This document shows positions 27,554 through 40,178 of a DNA stretch of 64,000 nt, one piece after another. The stretch covers positions 406,166-470,165 of the forward strand of contig NZ_JXQD01000025.1 in assembly GCF_002100145.1 (NCBI RefSeq), read 5' to 3'. The notes beneath the pieces were generated by a model. The model was not told where the DNA came from, made no database searches, and saw nothing but the letters and a program-made list of their open reading frames with translations. The position numbers and the translations under genes were made by a program. This stretch comes from Vibrio sp. qd031 (GTDB lineage: Bacteria > Pseudomonadota > Gammaproteobacteria > Enterobacterales > Vibrionaceae). Every line of letters begins with the position of its first letter. The first letter of the stretch is position 1.

Positions 27554-28262
27554 ATCAGCGCTAACTGAAAACTTAGCTAAAGCGCTGGCAAACTCTCTAT
27601 TTCCAGCCCTCGACAGTGCCCTTCGTGCGGGTCGTCATATCTCTAGGGATGACCTCGACAATTACGCGCTGCTGTCAGACTACGAAATTGACTTAGGCAC
27701 CTTTTATCGCCGCTACAACTGTGAGTTGGTTCGCGCGCCAGAGGGTTTTTTCTATTTACGACCTCGTTCAACCAGTTTGATTGGTAAAAGCGTCATGTCT
27801 GAACTGGATATGTTGATTGGTAAGGTATTGTGTTTCTTGTATTTAAGCCCAGAGAGGCTTGCTCAAGAAGGCGTATTCAGTAACCAAGATCTTTATGACG
27901 AACTTCTCGCCATAGCCGACGAGAAAAGACTCATGCGCTTTGTTGGTTTAAAGGCCACAGGAACCGACTTAGATCGCGAAAAACTGTTTGAAAAAGTGCG
28001 CGGCTCTCTTCGCCGACTCAAGCGTGTAGGCATGCTACTGCCTATTGGCGATACCAACAAGTTTAGTATCAGTGAAGCTTGCTTCCGCTTTGGCGCGGAT
28101 GTTCGCTCTGGTGAAGACATTAAAGAAGCACAACTGCGCTTGATCCGAGATGGTGAAGCCGTTGTTGAGCCAAAGCACAGGCAAGCATCGTTACTCGACG
28201 AGCAGACCGAAATAAACCATGACACAGAAACACATCAACAGCAGCTGGAAGGTGAAGCATGA
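27534..28262 (+). CDS. mukE: Chromosome partition protein MukE
   Basis: MukE is the winged-helix dimer that binds MukF in the MukBEF complex. The 242-residue protein carries [20 protein letters not shown] and the C-terminal winged helix ([12 protein letters not shown]). The start lies inside the end of mukF and the stop overlaps the mukB start (ATGA), so the three genes are translationally coupled. Confidence 0.95.
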   Translation: MLSTNSESALTENLAKALANSLFPALDSALRAGRHISRDDLDNYALLSDYEIDLGTFYRRYNCELVRAPEGFFYLRPRSTSLIGKSVMSELDMLIGKVLCFLYLSPERLAQEGVFSNQDLYDELLAIADEKRLMRFVGLKATGTDLDREKLFEKVRGSLRRLKRVGMLLPIGDTNKFSISEACFRFGADVRSGEDIKEAQLRLIRDGEAVVEPKHRQASLLDEQTEINHDTETHQQQLEGEA

Positions 28263-31200
28263 TTGAGCGCGGTAAATATCAATCGCTAACCATGATCAAT
28301 TGGAACGGCTTTTTTGCTCGTACCTTCGATATTGACAACTTAGTCACCACACTTTCTGGTGGTAACGGGGCAGGCAAATCCACCACAATGGCGTCGTTTA
28401 TAACGGCGCTCATTCCCGATCAGTCACTGCTCCACTTTAGGAACACCACAGAGGCAGGCAGTTCCAGCGCATCTCGTGACAAAGGCCTCTACGGTAAATT
28501 GCAGCCTGGCGTCTGTTATTCGGTACTTGAAGTGATCAACTCACGCAATCAGCGTCTGCTTTTTGTGGTAAAACTGCAGCAAGTTGCAGGGCGCGATAAA
28601 AAGGTCGACATCAAACCGCTGCTTATTCAAGGATTGCCAAGTGCAATCAAGCCTGCCGAGTTATTAACAGAGACCTTGGAAAACGGTCAAGCTCGCGTGC
28701 GCCAACTTAGTGAATTAAAAGAGTTTGTCGCGAATATTGACGGCGTACAATTTAAAGCCTTTAACTCTATTGTGGATTACCATGCGCAAATGTTTGAGTT
28801 GGGTGCATTGCCTAAAAAGCTTCGCAACAGCAGCGATCGCTCAAAGTACTACAAGCTCATCGAAGCGTCTTTGTACGGTGGTATTTCAAGCGCGATAACG
28901 CGTTCTTTGCGCGATTATTTGTTGCCGCAAAATGGTGGGGTTAAAAAAGCATTCCAAGACATGGAAACAGCGCTGCGGGAAAACCGAGCCACGCTAGAAG
29001 CGATCAACACAACCCAGCGAGATCGTGATCTGTTTAAGCATCTACTGACAGAATCTACCAATTATGTAGCCGCAGACTACATGCGCCATGCCAATGAACG
29101 TTCGCAGAAAATTGAACAGGTACTGATACATCGTCAGGCGGTGATGTCTCAAAAGAGTGAATTGACCAGCCGAAACGATCTATTGAATAAGGTCACTCAA
29201 GAGCTTAGCGACATGGCTGAGCAAGAACGTTTTATAGAGCAAGATCTTCAGTCTGCTAGTGACCACTTGCAATTGATGCAAACGGCGCTTCGCCAACAAG
29301 AAAAAATACATCGTTATCAAGATGATCTCGAAGAGCTCAGCGAGCGTTTAGAAGAGCAGATGATGGTTGTTGAAGAAGCGCAAGAGCTTCTTCATTCGCA
29401 AGAAGAGCAGCTTGAACTGAGTGAAAGCGAAGTCGACTCGCTAAAAACGCAACTTGCTGATTATCAACAAGCTCTCGATATCCAGCAAACTCGTGCTCTG
29501 CAATATCAACAGGCCATAGAGGCGTTAAATAAAGCCAGTGATTTGCTCGAGAGTGATCTCTTGGACTTAGACGAGGTTACTGAGCTTTCAAAGCAATACA
29601 AAGACCAAGAAGCACAAGTGACTGAGCAGTTGTTGGCGGTGAGACATACCCTCGACATTAGCCAAGCGGCGCAGCAACAATTTGAACAGGCATTTGCACT
29701 GGTCAATAGCATTGCACCAAATACCGCCCGAATCGACGCTCACGAAGTGGCGAATCAACTATTACAAAAAGCCCAAGACGGACAGACGGCGCTGAGTCAA
29801 CGTTCGCATTGGCAGTCTCAGCAAAAAGATGTTTTGCAGCGTATAGCAACGGCAAACAAAGCGCAGCAATTGCTTGAGAAACTCGCCAAAGAGTATCAAC
29901 TTCAGATTTCGCAATCGTCGGATTTGGAGTTGGAAAAAGAGCAGCAGCGAGAAGTGCAGTCTTCGGCGGAAGAGCAGTTAGAATCGGCCCGTGAAGAGCG
30001 AGCAGAACTCGAGCAAAAACGCCAAGCACTGCAAGCTGAGGTTAAGCGATATCAATCCTTGGCACCAAAATGGATCCAAGCAAACGATGCTCTGTATTCA
30101 CTCAATCAGCAGATTGAATCGCCGATGGCCGATGCCAACGCCGTCATGCAAACCCTGCAATGGGCGATGGAGCAGCAGCAAGACAATGCTCAGTCTAAGT
30201 TAACGCTTCAAGCGCGCCGTACACAATTGGATACCTCAATTGAACAGCTGGGCGCAGCAGGTGGTGCCAACGATGCAAGGTTAAAGCAAATTGCAGATTC
30301 TGTCGGTGGCGTTTTACTGTCTGAAATTTATGACGATATTGCCATTGAGGATGCGCCGTATTTCAGCGCGATGTATGGCCCTGCACGAAACGCCATTGTC
30401 GTCTCCAACCTAGACGGTATTGCAGAAAAGCTGCAAGAGTTTGATGACTGTCCTGATGATGTATACCTGCTAGAAGGTGATGTTGATGCCTTTGATGACA
30501 GCGGTTTTGCGGTCGAAGAGCTAGAAGGTGCAGTGTGTGTTCAAGTTGCTTCCTCACAATTGCGCTATTCTCGTTTCCCGGCCATTCCAATATTTGGTCG
30601 AGCAGCTCGCGAGGCGCGATTAGAGCAGCTTCGTGACGAGCGTGAGCAAGTACAAGAAGCTCACGCAATCGCCTCGTTTGATGAGCAGAAATACCAGCGT
30701 CTATGTGCAAGCTTTAATCAATTTGTGGCCAAGCATGTTCAAGTCGCGTTTGAAGACGATCCTGAGCAAGCGATTATTGAGTTAAATCGAGAGCTCAATG
30801 CTGTGCAGCGTCGACTCGAAGAGCAAAGCACTATTCAATCAAACTGCAAAGTCGCTATAGAGCGCGCGTCTCAAGTGGTTAGATTGCTCGACCAGCTTAC
30901 TCCTATTTTTGACAGTGAAGACCGAGCGCTTCTCGCACAGCGCGAGCAAGAAATAGCAGAACAGTTACAGACTGTGAGCGAACAAATTCGATTTGTTGAG
31001 ACGCACGGACAAACCATTAGCAAACTCAAACCTTTGGTGGGTTCATTAAGCGTTGACCCAGAACTGTTTGACGAACAACAAGCACATGCCAATACGCTAG
31101 ACAGTGAGTTGAAAAAAACCAAAAGCGTGCTGTTTGCGTTATCCGATATTTTGGAGCGCCGCGCGCACTTTAGCTATTCAGACTCCGTAGAACTTCTAGA

Positions 31201-32722
31201 CAAAGAAAGTGAAATGAGTGAACAGCTCAAGCGAAAATTGGCGCAAGCAGAGCATAATCGCACTCAAGCTCGTGACGGACAAAAACAGCAGCAGCAACGC
31301 TGTTCTGAGTCGAACCAAATCTTGGCATCACTGAAAAGTGCGCATCAGGCTAAGCAAGAAACCCTGCAAGAGTTTAAACAAGAAATTGCGCATATTGGCA
31401 TTGTGGTTGATGAACACAGTTTGACCCAAGCCGAATCGCGTAAGCACCAGTTGGCAGAGCAGTTAACCACTTACCGACAACGCAAGAGCGAACTAGAGCG
31501 GACATCGACTGCCACAGAGCTAGAGTTGAAATCTTTGGTGAAATCACTGAAGAAAGCTCAAGCCGACTATCAGCAATTGCGCACTTACGTTGTGAATGCA
31601 AAAGCGGGGTGGTGCAGTGTGCTTAAACTGGCCAAACATCACGATGTAGAACGTCGCTTGCACAAACGTGAGTTGGCTTATTTATCTGAAGCAGACTTGC
31701 GCTCGATGTCTGATAAATCATTGGGTGCACTGCGTTTGGCAGTTGCAAACGAAGATGACCTAAGAGATTCGTTACGTGCATCCGAAGATACGAGCCATCC
31801 TGAACGCAAAGTGTTGTTTTACATCAGCGTGTATCAGTATCTTCGCCAACGTATCCGTCAGGACATTATTCATACCGATGATCCTGTTGAAGCCATTGAA
31901 GAGATGGAGATTGAGCTTGCGCGTCTAACCGACGAGCTTAACCTGCGTGAGCAGCGATTGGCGATCAGTTCAGAGTCGGTGGCGACCATCATTAAAAAGA
32001 CCATTCAACGCGAGCAAAACCGCATTCGAATGCTAAACCAAGGCTTGTCGAACATTGCCTTTGGGCAAGTGAAAGGCGTTCGCTTGAATGTGTCGATTCG
32101 AGAGTCGCATCAATCTCTACTAAAAGGGTTGTACGATAGCGAAAACCTGCATAGTGATCTGTTCGAAAATGCTCGGTTCACCTTCTCTGAAGCGATGGCT
32201 AAGTTGTTCCAACGTGTCAATCCGCATGTGGATGTAGGTCAACGTTCTCCACAGGTATTGGGTGAAGAACTATTAGACTACCGAAACTATCTAGAGCTCA
32301 GTGTCGAAGTTAATCGTGGTACCGACGGGTGGCTACAGGCCGAATCGGGCGCCTTGTCAACAGGTGAAGCCATTGGTACAGGTCAATCTATTCTATTGAT
32401 GGTCGTGCAGAGCTGGGAAGAAGAGTCTCGCCGACTGCGCAGTAAAGATATTTTGCCATGTCGTTTGCTGTTCTTAGATGAAGCGGCTCGATTGGATGCT
32501 AAATCCATTGCTACATTATTTGAGCTGTGTCACCGCCTCAATATGCAGCTATTGATTGCGGCCCCAGAGAATATCAGCCCTGATAAAGGTACAACTTACA
32601 AACTGGTGCGAAAAGTATTTAAAGATCACGAACATGTTCATGTGGTGGGTCTAAAGGGCTTTGCGCAAATTGGAGACAGCTCGCATCTTCCTAAAGAGGA
32701 AAATGTGGCAGACCCAGTTTAA
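28259..32722 (+). CDS. mukB: Chromosome partition protein MukB (SMC-like ATPase)
   Basis: The SMC-like ATPase of MukBEF, which compacts and separates sister chromosomes. The 1487-residue length is almost the same as in E. coli (1486). Walker A GGNGAGKS is at residues 34-41. Two long coiled-coil arms (about 270-660 and 800-1100) flank a central hinge. The C-terminal head has the signature [12 protein letters not shown] and Walker [12 protein letters not shown]. MukBEF replaces Smc-ScpAB in enterics and vibrios. A strong terminator ends the operon. Confidence 0.97.
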   Translation: MIERGKYQSLTMINWNGFFARTFDIDNLVTTLSGGNGAGKSTTMASFITALIPDQSLLHFRNTTEAGSSSASRDKGLYGKLQPGVCYSVLEVINSRNQRLLFVVKLQQVAGRDKKVDIKPLLIQGLPSAIKPAELLTETLENGQARVRQLSELKEFVANIDGVQFKAFNSIVDYHAQMFELGALPKKLRNSSDRSKYYKLIEASLYGGISSAITRSLRDYLLPQNGGVKKAFQDMETALRENRATLEAINTTQRDRDLFKHLLTESTNYVAADYMRHANERSQKIEQVLIHRQAVMSQKSELTSRNDLLNKVTQELSDMAEQERFIEQDLQSASDHLQLMQTALRQQEKIHRYQDDLEELSERLEEQMMVVEEAQELLHSQEEQLELSESEVDSLKTQLADYQQALDIQQTRALQYQQAIEALNKASDLLESDLLDLDEVTELSKQYKDQEAQVTEQLLAVRHTLDISQAAQQQFEQAFALVNSIAPNTARIDAHEVANQLLQKAQDGQTALSQRSHWQSQQKDVLQRIATANKAQQLLEKLAKEYQLQISQSSDLELEKEQQREVQSSAEEQLESAREERAELEQKRQALQAEVKRYQSLAPKWIQANDALYSLNQQIESPMADANAVMQTLQWAMEQQQDNAQSKLTLQARRTQLDTSIEQLGAAGGANDARLKQIADSVGGVLLSEIYDDIAIEDAPYFSAMYGPARNAIVVSNLDGIAEKLQEFDDCPDDVYLLEGDVDAFDDSGFAVEELEGAVCVQVASSQLRYSRFPAIPIFGRAAREARLEQLRDEREQVQEAHAIASFDEQKYQRLCASFNQFVAKHVQVAFEDDPEQAIIELNRELNAVQRRLEEQSTIQSNCKVAIERASQVVRLLDQLTPIFDSEDRALLAQREQEIAEQLQTVSEQIRFVETHGQTISKLKPLVGSLSVDPELFDEQQAHANTLDSELKKTKSVLFALSDILERRAHFSYSDSVELLDKESEMSEQLKRKLAQAEHNRTQARDGQKQQQQRCSESNQILASLKSAHQAKQETLQEFKQEIAHIGIVVDEHSLTQAESRKHQLAEQLTTYRQRKSELERTSTATELELKSLVKSLKKAQADYQQLRTYVVNAKAGWCSVLKLAKHHDVERRLHKRELAYLSEADLRSMSDKSLGALRLAVANEDDLRDSLRASEDTSHPERKVLFYISVYQYLRQRIRQDIIHTDDPVEAIEEMEIELARLTDELNLREQRLAISSESVATIIKKTIQREQNRIRMLNQGLSNIAFGQVKGVRLNVSIRESHQSLLKGLYDSENLHSDLFENARFTFSEAMAKLFQRVNPHVDVGQRSPQVLGEELLDYRNYLELSVEVNRGTDGWLQAESGALSTGEAIGTGQSILLMVVQSWEEESRRLRSKDILPCRLLFLDEAARLDAKSIATLFELCHRLNMQLLIAAPENISPDKGTTYKLVRKVFKDHEHVHVVGLKGFAQIGDSSHLPKEENVADPV

Positions 32723-32739
32723 TTGTATTGAAAGTGATG

Positions 32740-32771
32740 AAAAGGCTGAAGATTATGTCTTCAGCCTTTTT
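32740..32771 (+). terminator. muk operon terminator
   Basis: A 13-bp perfect stem (32740-32752 and 32758-32770) with a 5-base loop and a T tail. Because A's precede the stem it probably also ends the convergent epimerase gene. Confidence 0.9.
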
Positions 32772-32777
32772 TGTATT

Positions 32778-33632
32778 TCATACTTTGATGGCGTTGAGCG
32801 CGTCTAGCACATGCTCAAACTCAAAATGGTATCCGATTGATAGGAGTTTATCGGAACTGACTCGTTTGGCCGGTTTGTTGGATACAGTGGGTAGCGGTAG
32901 GTCGCAGTCCGCAGCATCAAGTGCAGCCTGATAGAACTCTGCTTTAGAGCAGGTGTGCGGGGTGGTGATGTTTATCGTTTCGCCGCGTTTTTGGGGATGT
33001 GTGGTCAGCCAATTGATGCAATGGGTGATTGCACCAATCACATCGTTTAAATGCACCATGTTCACTGGTGCAGCTTGGCTTACAGTGGATAGTTTAGCCA
33101 CAAAACGTGATGGGTGACGATTGGGGCCAATAAGGCCGGTACTTCGTAAAATTAAGTAACGGTAGGAGGATTCAATAATTAGCTGCTCTGTTGCGAGCAG
33201 TTTCATCGACTTGTCAGAAAACCCATTCACACCTGTTGCGGTGTGCACATTGGCATCTTCTTCGGTAGCGACATCAAGATAGTCGGGGTAAACAGCGCTT
33301 GAGCTCACCATCACCACTATTGGATTATGGCACTGCTTTGCTAATACTAAAACCTTCTTCCAACACTCCATGTACGGGTTTAGGTCTTTATCGTCAGCGG
33401 ATAAATGCCTGTACCCTGGAGGAAAGCATCCAACAATGACGTCAGGATTAAAGCTTGCAACGCTTTGTAATGCCTCAGCAGGGAGATCTTCCTGTAAGTT
33501 TAGAGGTATTGAATGAGCAGTAGAAGGGGGACGCGAACGATGGGTGGCTAGGACTTGCTGGCCAAGTGCAGCAAAATGGTTGGCCAGAGGATCCCCTAAC
33601 CAACCCGCACCTATAACTAGTACTTTAGACAT
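32778..33632 (-). CDS. NAD(P)-binding epimerase-like protein (YeeZ type)
   Basis: A 284-residue Rossmann-fold protein of the extended SDR family: GAGWLGDPLANHF near the N-terminus (GxGxxG type), SSSAVYPDY with a serine, and ILRSTGLIGPNRHP. The usual YxxxK pair is not obvious, so it may bind NAD(P) without being a classical epimerase. Similar to YeeZ; the substrate is unknown. It lies 6 bases downstream of the TIGR02647 gene and is probably co-transcribed with it. Confidence 0.78.
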   Translation of the reverse strand: MSKVLVIGAGWLGDPLANHFAALGQQVLATHRSRPPSTAHSIPLNLQEDLPAEALQSVASFNPDVIVGCFPPGYRHLSADDKDLNPYMECWKKVLVLAKQCHNPIVVMVSSSAVYPDYLDVATEEDANVHTATGVNGFSDKSMKLLATEQLIIESSYRYLILRSTGLIGPNRHPSRFVAKLSTVSQAAPVNMVHLNDVIGAITHCINWLTTHPQKRGETINITTPHTCSKAEFYQAALDAADCDLPLPTVSNKPAKRVSSDKLLSIGYHFEFEHVLDALNAIKV

Positions 33633-33638
33633 AGTTCT

Positions 33639-33878
33639 CTAGATTTTTGTACTCAGTACGCGCAAAACTTTATCTGCACGTTCTGCAACTTCAATCCCTT
33701 CATCGGTCAGGTAACCACCATCAACTTGGGTACACAACCCTTTCTCAAAAAGGCTCTTTGCGGCGCTTTGCAACTCTTGTGCAGCGTCTGAATGCACTTT
33801 AATCCCTGTGGCAGCACTGCTTACGTCAAATTGGCGCAGTAGATTAAGCTCTGCTAAATGCTCAGGTGTAAATTTCAT
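33639..33878 (-). CDS. TIGR02647 family small protein
   Basis: A 79-residue cytosolic protein whose N-terminal MKFTPEHLAELNLLRQFD and C-terminal YLTDEGIEVAERADKVLRVL match TIGR02647 as I remember it; it is a small helix-rich, possibly DNA-binding family of unknown function. It heads a two-gene unit with the epimerase-like gene. The DnaA-box cluster lies about 100 bases upstream. Confidence 0.75.
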   Translation of the reverse strand: MKFTPEHLAELNLLRQFDVSSAATGIKVHSDAAQELQSAAKSLFEKGLCTQVDGGYLTDEGIEVAERADKVLRVLSTKI

Positions 33879-33983
33879 AGTGGTTTTCCTTTTTGTAAAT
33901 ACTTCGCTGACAGTACTGTTTTATTGGTCTGAAATCAGTGGAGCGAGTCACATTAACTCACTAATACAAACTTATGAAAACGG

Positions 33984-34024
33984 TTATCCACACAATTTGT
34001 GGATAAGTTGCTCTTTGTGGATTC
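33984..34024. promoter_or_regulatory. DnaA-box cluster upstream of torE
   Basis: TTATCCACA (33984-33992) and its exact complement TGTGGATAA (33998-34006) are perfect consensus DnaA boxes facing each other with 5 bases between. A third weaker box, TGTGGATTC, is at 34016-34024. The site lies between the divergent TIGR02647 gene and torE. It could also form a 9-bp hairpin in RNA. The box matches are seen; binding is inferred. Confidence 0.6.
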
Positions 34025-34169
34025 AAATTCTCAAATAGATTGATAAAACTCGGATAAAACAAGCTGCAAAATAGTTGAGCGGAAACAATGTGCAACATTT
34101 TTTTCGTGTTTTTTACAGCATAAACTAAAATTATATTTCACGTACTCTAACTGTAGGTTACCGCAAACT

Positions 34170-34355
34170 ATGAGTAAATCTGAGCAAGTCTCTTCTGCAG
34201 AGACCAAGTCGTTAGAATGGCAATCTTTCTTTTTTATCGCCGTGGTCCTTTTTCCAATCCTCAGCATAGTTCTCGTGGGTGGGTATGGTTTTGTGATCTG
34301 GATGCTGCAAGTGTTTGTTTACGGTCCACCTGGGGCTCACGGCCCTTTGGGATAG
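34170..34355 (+). CDS. torE: TorE/NapE-family small membrane protein
   Basis: A 61-residue protein with one membrane helix (about residues 20-45) and the C-terminal motif YGPPGAHGPLG seen in NapE/TorE proteins. It accompanies TMAO or nitrate reductase operons; the exact role is not known. It is first in torECA, about 70 bases before torC. Confidence 0.82.
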   Translation: MSKSEQVSSAETKSLEWQSFFFIAVVLFPILSIVLVGGYGFVIWMLQVFVYGPPGAHGPLG

Positions 34356-34427
34356 GTGACGCTTTTGCCTGTATCACGTTGGTCGTAACGCCAGCGCTCA
34401 ACCATATTGATGTGAGAACGAAATATT

Positions 34428-35612
34428 ATGCTAGCTCTTATTAAGAAACTTTGGGCAACCATGAGACGCCCAGCGGTGCATATTAGCCTTGGTGTATTGA
34501 CGCTTGGTGGCTTTATTGCGGGTGTGCTTTTCTGGGGTGGTTTTAATACCGCAATGGAGTTCAGTAATACTGAAAAGTTTTGTGTGAGTTGCCATACCAT
34601 GCGCGACAACGTGTATCAAGAGTTGCAACATACCCCACACTGGAAAAACACCTCCGGTGTACGCGCAACTTGTCCCGACTGCCACGTCCCTCACGAGTGG
34701 ACAGCAAAAGTGGCCCGTAAAATCCAAGCATCTAAAGAAGTGTTTGCGCAAATATTTGGTGACCTCGATACCCCAGAAAAATTCGAAGCACGAAGACTAG
34801 ACCTCGCAATGCACGAATGGGACCGATTCTCTTCGAATGGCTCGTTAGAGTGTAAAAACTGTCACAACTACGACTCAATGGACTTTGAGTCAATGCGACC
34901 AACGGCACGTTTACAAATGAAAAGTGCGGCCGAACGTGATCAAAGCTGTGTCGATTGTCATAAAGGCATAGCGCACAAGCTTCCTGCCAATATGGAAGCC
35001 GCGAGTGGTATTGTGGGCGAGCTTGAGCAAATCGCGAGTGCGACCTCGTACAGGGCTGGAAATAGTTACGTGTCAGTACGTCATTTGCCAATGTATGAAG
35101 ATGCGGGTCTGACCAAAGAAGCGGGGTTACTCAACCCAGCCTCTGAAGTCAAAGTATTGCAAGTGGATGGTAACGCGCTGAAAATCGAATTGGCCGGGTG
35201 GCGTAAACTCAAAGGTTTTGGACGTGTATTCCAAGAAGACTTTGGTTTGAACATCGCGGTGGGCTCTTTGCTTAAAGAGTCCGCAGAAAATGCTCAGATT
35301 GTTCAAGGCTATGAAGAAAAAGAAGACGACTTAACGGGTCTGCCTTGGCAGCGCGTGACAGCAACAGTGTACCTAAAAGCTGAGGCTTTGATTGACGGAT
35401 ATCAGCCCATTTGGGACAGAGCGGGCGAGTCTTACAAAACCAACTGTTCGACCTGTCACACTCAACCTGCCCCCGCGCACTTTAGCAGCAATAGTTGGCC
35501 TGGTATGTTTAACGGTATGTCTGCATTTGTAAACTTTGATACGGATACAGAAGCATTGGTACTGAAATACCTTCAGAAACATTCATCGGACTTTTCTGAT
35601 GAACACCACTAG
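34428..35612 (+). CDS. torC: Pentahaem c-type cytochrome TorC
   Basis: A membrane-anchored cytochrome that passes electrons from menaquinol to periplasmic TorA. The 394-residue protein has one N-terminal membrane anchor (about residues 18-40) and five CxxCH haem sites: CVSCH, CPDCH, CKNCH, CVDCH in the NapC/NirT-type domain and CSTCH in the C-terminal domain. The five haems distinguish TorC from four-haem NapC. It is followed 20 bases later by torA. Confidence 0.94.
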   Translation: MLALIKKLWATMRRPAVHISLGVLTLGGFIAGVLFWGGFNTAMEFSNTEKFCVSCHTMRDNVYQELQHTPHWKNTSGVRATCPDCHVPHEWTAKVARKIQASKEVFAQIFGDLDTPEKFEARRLDLAMHEWDRFSSNGSLECKNCHNYDSMDFESMRPTARLQMKSAAERDQSCVDCHKGIAHKLPANMEAASGIVGELEQIASATSYRAGNSYVSVRHLPMYEDAGLTKEAGLLNPASEVKVLQVDGNALKIELAGWRKLKGFGRVFQEDFGLNIAVGSLLKESAENAQIVQGYEEKEDDLTGLPWQRVTATVYLKAEALIDGYQPIWDRAGESYKTNCSTCHTQPAPAHFSSNSWPGMFNGMSAFVNFDTDTEALVLKYLQKHSSDFSDEHH

Positions 35613-35632
35613 ATCTTGATGGGAGTAAAACA

Positions 35633-38092
35633 ATGTCACTAAGTAGAAGAAGCTTTCTGAAAGGTGTAGTTACCACCAGTGCTGCGACGTTGATTGGTCC
35701 AAGTTTAATTAGTTCAGCATTAGCCGAGACCAATTCCACGGACGGTATTTGGAAAACATCAGGGTCACACTGGGGAGCGTTTCGAGCTCGAGTGTGGGCA
35801 GGCAAAGTGCAAGAAATCAAACCGCTTGAGTTGGATAAACATCCAACAGATATGCTCAACGGTATAAAAGGCGTTATTTACAACCCGTCACGAGTGCGCT
35901 ATCCAATGGTACGACTGGATTGGCTTAAAAAACATAAATATGCCGCTGATAGCCGTGGTAACAACCGCTTCGTTCGCGTCACATGGGATGAAGCGTTAGA
36001 CCTGTTTTATCGAGAGCTAGAAAGGGTTCAAAAAGACTATGGCCCTTGGGCACTCCATGCAGGCCAAACAGGGTGGCGCCAAACAGGTCAATTCCACAGC
36101 TGTAATAACCACATGCAAAGGGCAATTGGACTACATGGGTATTCTGTCAAAAAAGTAGGTGATTACTCAACGGGTGCTGGTCAAACGATATTGCCTTATG
36201 TGCTTGGCTCCACGGAAGTCTATGCGCAGGGCACTTCGTGGGAGCTGATTCTTGAAAATAGCGATAACATCATCATTTGGGCTAACGATCCGGTCAAGAA
36301 CCTTCAAGTCGGTTGGACCTGTGAAACCCACGAAAGTTTTGAATACTTAGAGCAACTGAAACAAAAAGTCGCAGAGAAAAAGGTCAATGTTATTTCGGTA
36401 GATCCAGTTAGAAATAAAACCCAACGGTTCTTAGAGAGTGAGCATTTATATGTTAACCCTCAAACCGATGTGTCATTTATGCTAGCCATTGCGCATACCC
36501 TGTATACTGAAGATCTGCATGATAAAGAGTTTATCGAGACGTACTGTTTAGGGTTTGAGGAGTTTGTGCCTTATCTGATGGGCGACACTAAAGACAATGT
36601 GGAAAAAACGCCAGAGTGGGCCTCAGAGATCTGCGGTGTCGACCCACAAAGGATTCGTGATTTTGCACGCATGTTGGTTAATGGTCGCACGCAGTTAATG
36701 TTTGGTTGGTGTATACAAAGGCAAGAGCACGGCGAACAGCCTTATTGGATGGGAGCAGTCATTGCCGCAATGGTTGGTCAAATCGGTCTTCCTGGTGGCG
36801 GCGTTTCATACGGTCATCATTACTCGGGTATCGGTGTGTCATCCACCGGGTTTGGCGCACCAGGCGCATTCCCCCTTAACATCGACACTGGTCAAGAGCC
36901 AAAACATACCAACAACAACTTTGAGCGTTATAGTAGTGTAATACCCGTTGCTCGTTGGGTGGACTGTCTGCTTGAACCTGGCAAACAAATCCAGTCAAAC
37001 GGTTCAAACGTTACCCTACCAGACATTAAAATGATGGTGTTTAGTGGAAATAACCCGTGGCACCACCACCAAGACAGAAATCGAATGCGCGAAGCGTTCA
37101 AAAAACTGCAAACGGTAGTCGCTATTGATTTTGCTTGGACTGCGACGTGTCGTCATGCTGATATTGTGTTGCCAGCTTGCACTCAGTTTGAGCGCAACGA
37201 TATCGATGGCTATGGCGCGTACTCAGGTCGCGGTCTTATTGCAATGCACAAGCTTGTGGATCCATTGTTCCAATCTAAAACCGATTTTGAGATCATGACC
37301 GAGCTCACCAAACGTTGGGGACGAGACAAAGATTATACGCGAGGCATGGACGAAATGGAGTGGATTAAGTCACTCTACGACGATTGCAAAGCCGGCAACC
37401 CGAGTTTTGACATGCCTGAATTTGAAGCGTTTTGGGACAAGGGCTACTTAGATTTTGGTAAAGGTGAACCTTGGACTCGCCATGCGGCATTCCGTGAAGA
37501 CCCAGAAATTAATGCGCTAGGTACGCCGTCAGGCTTTATCGAGATCAGCAGTCGTACTATTGGGCGTTTTGGCTACGAACACTGTCAAGAGCACCCAATG
37601 TGGTTTGAAAAATCAGAGCGCTCTCATGGTGGCCCTGGCTCTGATAAATTCCCGTTTTGGTTACAATCTTGTCACCCCGATAAACGGCTACATTCACAAA
37701 TGTGTGAATCTGAAGAGTATCGCGCAACCTATGCTGTTCAAGGCCGCGAGCCTATTTATATCAACCCAGGCGATGCAAGAGACAAAGGGATTAAGGATGG
37801 CGATCTAGTCCGGGTGTTTAATGACCGTGGACAACTGCTTGCGGGCGCCGTATTAGATGAAGGCTACGCACCTGGCGTAGTGCGAATTGAAGAAGGTGCC
37901 TGGTATGGACCTATGAACGAGAAAATCGGGGCGCTGGATACTTATGGCGATCCGAATACACTGACCCAAGACATTCCATCGTCCGAACTGGCACAGGCCA
38001 CATCGGCAAACACCTGTTTGGTGCAGTTTGAGAAGTTCAAGGGTGACGTGCCACCGGTTACCAGCTTTGGTGGGCCGATTGAAGTAGCGTAA
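35633..38092 (+). CDS. torA: Trimethylamine-N-oxide reductase TorA
   Basis: The periplasmic molybdopterin enzyme that reduces TMAO to trimethylamine in anaerobic respiration. The 819-residue product has a twin-arginine leader (SRRSFLKG, residues 4-11, cleavage near SSALA), the bis-MGD oxidoreductase fold and DMSO-reductase-family segments such as [18 protein letters not shown], with a serine that may ligate the metal. It is last in torECA. The dedicated chaperone TorD is encoded at 23.8-24.4 kb. The TorR/TorS/TorT regulators are not in this window. Confidence 0.95.
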   Translation: MSLSRRSFLKGVVTTSAATLIGPSLISSALAETNSTDGIWKTSGSHWGAFRARVWAGKVQEIKPLELDKHPTDMLNGIKGVIYNPSRVRYPMVRLDWLKKHKYAADSRGNNRFVRVTWDEALDLFYRELERVQKDYGPWALHAGQTGWRQTGQFHSCNNHMQRAIGLHGYSVKKVGDYSTGAGQTILPYVLGSTEVYAQGTSWELILENSDNIIIWANDPVKNLQVGWTCETHESFEYLEQLKQKVAEKKVNVISVDPVRNKTQRFLESEHLYVNPQTDVSFMLAIAHTLYTEDLHDKEFIETYCLGFEEFVPYLMGDTKDNVEKTPEWASEICGVDPQRIRDFARMLVNGRTQLMFGWCIQRQEHGEQPYWMGAVIAAMVGQIGLPGGGVSYGHHYSGIGVSSTGFGAPGAFPLNIDTGQEPKHTNNNFERYSSVIPVARWVDCLLEPGKQIQSNGSNVTLPDIKMMVFSGNNPWHHHQDRNRMREAFKKLQTVVAIDFAWTATCRHADIVLPACTQFERNDIDGYGAYSGRGLIAMHKLVDPLFQSKTDFEIMTELTKRWGRDKDYTRGMDEMEWIKSLYDDCKAGNPSFDMPEFEAFWDKGYLDFGKGEPWTRHAAFREDPEINALGTPSGFIEISSRTIGRFGYEHCQEHPMWFEKSERSHGGPGSDKFPFWLQSCHPDKRLHSQMCESEEYRATYAVQGREPIYINPGDARDKGIKDGDLVRVFNDRGQLLAGAVLDEGYAPGVVRIEEGAWYGPMNEKIGALDTYGDPNTLTQDIPSSELAQATSANTCLVQFEKFKGDVPPVTSFGGPIEVA

Positions 38093-38109
38093 TATTTGGT
38101 GATAAAACG

Positions 38110-38137
38110 AAAAAGCTTCGCCTGGACGAAGCTTTTT
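38110..38137 (+). terminator. torECA terminator
   Basis: An 11-bp stem (AAAAAGCTTCG at 38110-38120 and its complement at 38127-38137) with a 6-base loop; the stem itself ends in T's. Confidence 0.82.
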
Positions 38138-38156
38138 ATACATCGGCTAGAAACGT

Positions 38157-38185
38157 AAAAAAGAAGTGCACATCTAGCGCTTCTT
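38157..38185 (-). terminator. cmoA terminator
   Basis: On the minus strand a 9-bp stem with one mismatch (38161-38169 and 38177-38185) is followed by six T's. It closes cmoA as a single-gene unit. Confidence 0.72.
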
Positions 38186-38204
38186 AGTACATCGATGTTT
38201 GTTT

Positions 38205-39145
<941 letters not shown>

Positions 39146-39238
39146 ATACCAATCGAAGTAATTAACTGATCAGAAAATTGCGCCGGAAAAATCACTGATA
39201 ACGAGCAAGAATGATCAGGTAATTGCTTTGATTGGTAT
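39146..39238. repeat. 93-bp palindromic MITE-like repeat, copy 1
   Basis: The two ends are inverted repeats of 27 bases with 24 matches (left end ATACCAATCGAAGTAATTA..., right end ...AATTGCTTTGATTGGTAT). A related, longer copy in the other orientation lies at 59161-59320. Non-coding. The form is that of a MITE or other miniature palindromic element. Confidence 0.8.
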
Positions 39239-39272
39239 CAAACCTTAGGTTTGCTATTTGCAGGTCCTGTCC

Positions 39273-39992
39273 ATGACAGAAGTAATATCATCTCAAAGCT
39301 ATACAGTTTCTGGCCCGTTCGACGCGGTGCTCACTCGCAATCAAGTATTGCTCGAAGACTTTGTAGCGAGTCCTTATAATCGCATTGTCGTGATGGGGAA
39401 TGTCGTCACTCGCCGCCGCCGACCACATCGCCAAGGTTATTTGACTAATTACTACCTTAATGGACGCCGCATTTCATTAGCGGCGTTACGAGTTTTCTTT
39501 GCAAAACCGTTGCCCGAGCTAACGTTATACCAAGTTGAACTTAATCAGTTGTGCGGTGCGTTACGCACGGAAGTCATCGCTGAACACTTACCCCAGCGTG
39601 ATAAATCTGATCGCTCCTGGAGCACAGAAAAGGTCATTGATAATGATCGGGTGACTAAAATAGTGGATATAACCAACGGCAACAAAGTAACCTTTAAGCT
39701 CAATGGTCGTGCAATCACCCTAGCGAAGTTAAAAGAGCATTTTTGCTATGGTGACCTATATGAAGAGATCCATGACTTTTCCTACCATGCTCCTAAAGTG
39801 ACGCAAAAGACAGAAGAAGAACCCCTTCGATTTGAGTCTTCTGACGTGACTTTCATAAAGGGGCAAGGAAAGTACCCTATGCTGGGAGAGAAAATTTTTT
39901 CAGGGTTTTGGAGGGTGGTTGAATATGCTGCACCTTATCTCGTTTGCATCGGTATTTTTGTGTTGATGGGCAAAATGTACCACGGCGTTTAA
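39273..39992 (+). CDS. Unrecognised protein with C-terminal membrane anchor
   Basis: A 239-residue protein I cannot place in a named family. The N-terminal two-thirds is basic and strand-rich with a repeated pattern: GYLTNYYLNGRRISLAALRVFF and KVTFKLNGRAITLAKLKEHF look like two copies of the same unit (LNGR-x-I-x-LA-x-L-x-x-F). A single membrane helix ends the protein (about residues 215-235), so it is likely a tail-anchored inner-membrane protein with a cytoplasmic domain. Start 39273 was chosen over an upstream TTG. It lies upstream of aspS but 186 bases apart. Confidence 0.7.
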   Translation: MTEVISSQSYTVSGPFDAVLTRNQVLLEDFVASPYNRIVVMGNVVTRRRRPHRQGYLTNYYLNGRRISLAALRVFFAKPLPELTLYQVELNQLCGALRTEVIAEHLPQRDKSDRSWSTEKVIDNDRVTKIVDITNGNKVTFKLNGRAITLAKLKEHFCYGDLYEEIHDFSYHAPKVTQKTEEEPLRFESSDVTFIKGQGKYPMLGEKIFSGFWRVVEYAAPYLVCIGIFVLMGKMYHGV

Positions 39993-40178
39993 GCGCAACC
40001 TATTTAATCGAATATGCATGATTTTCTGCATTTCGCTGCTTTTGTATACGAAAACGCGTTTTCCCTATAAAAACTATTTAAGTTAGTCGATTTTCTTTCC
40101 ATTTTTGCGTATAAAGACCATTCTTCTGCCAGTTATTTGGCAGTGTTTTTTTTCACTAATTGAGAATGGGAATTCACT

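Noticed and set aside
33984..34024. DnaA boxes as a chromosomal replication origin
   Set aside because: Only two perfect boxes, and none of the genes or AT-rich unwinding repeats expected at oriC. Kept as a regulatory or titration site.
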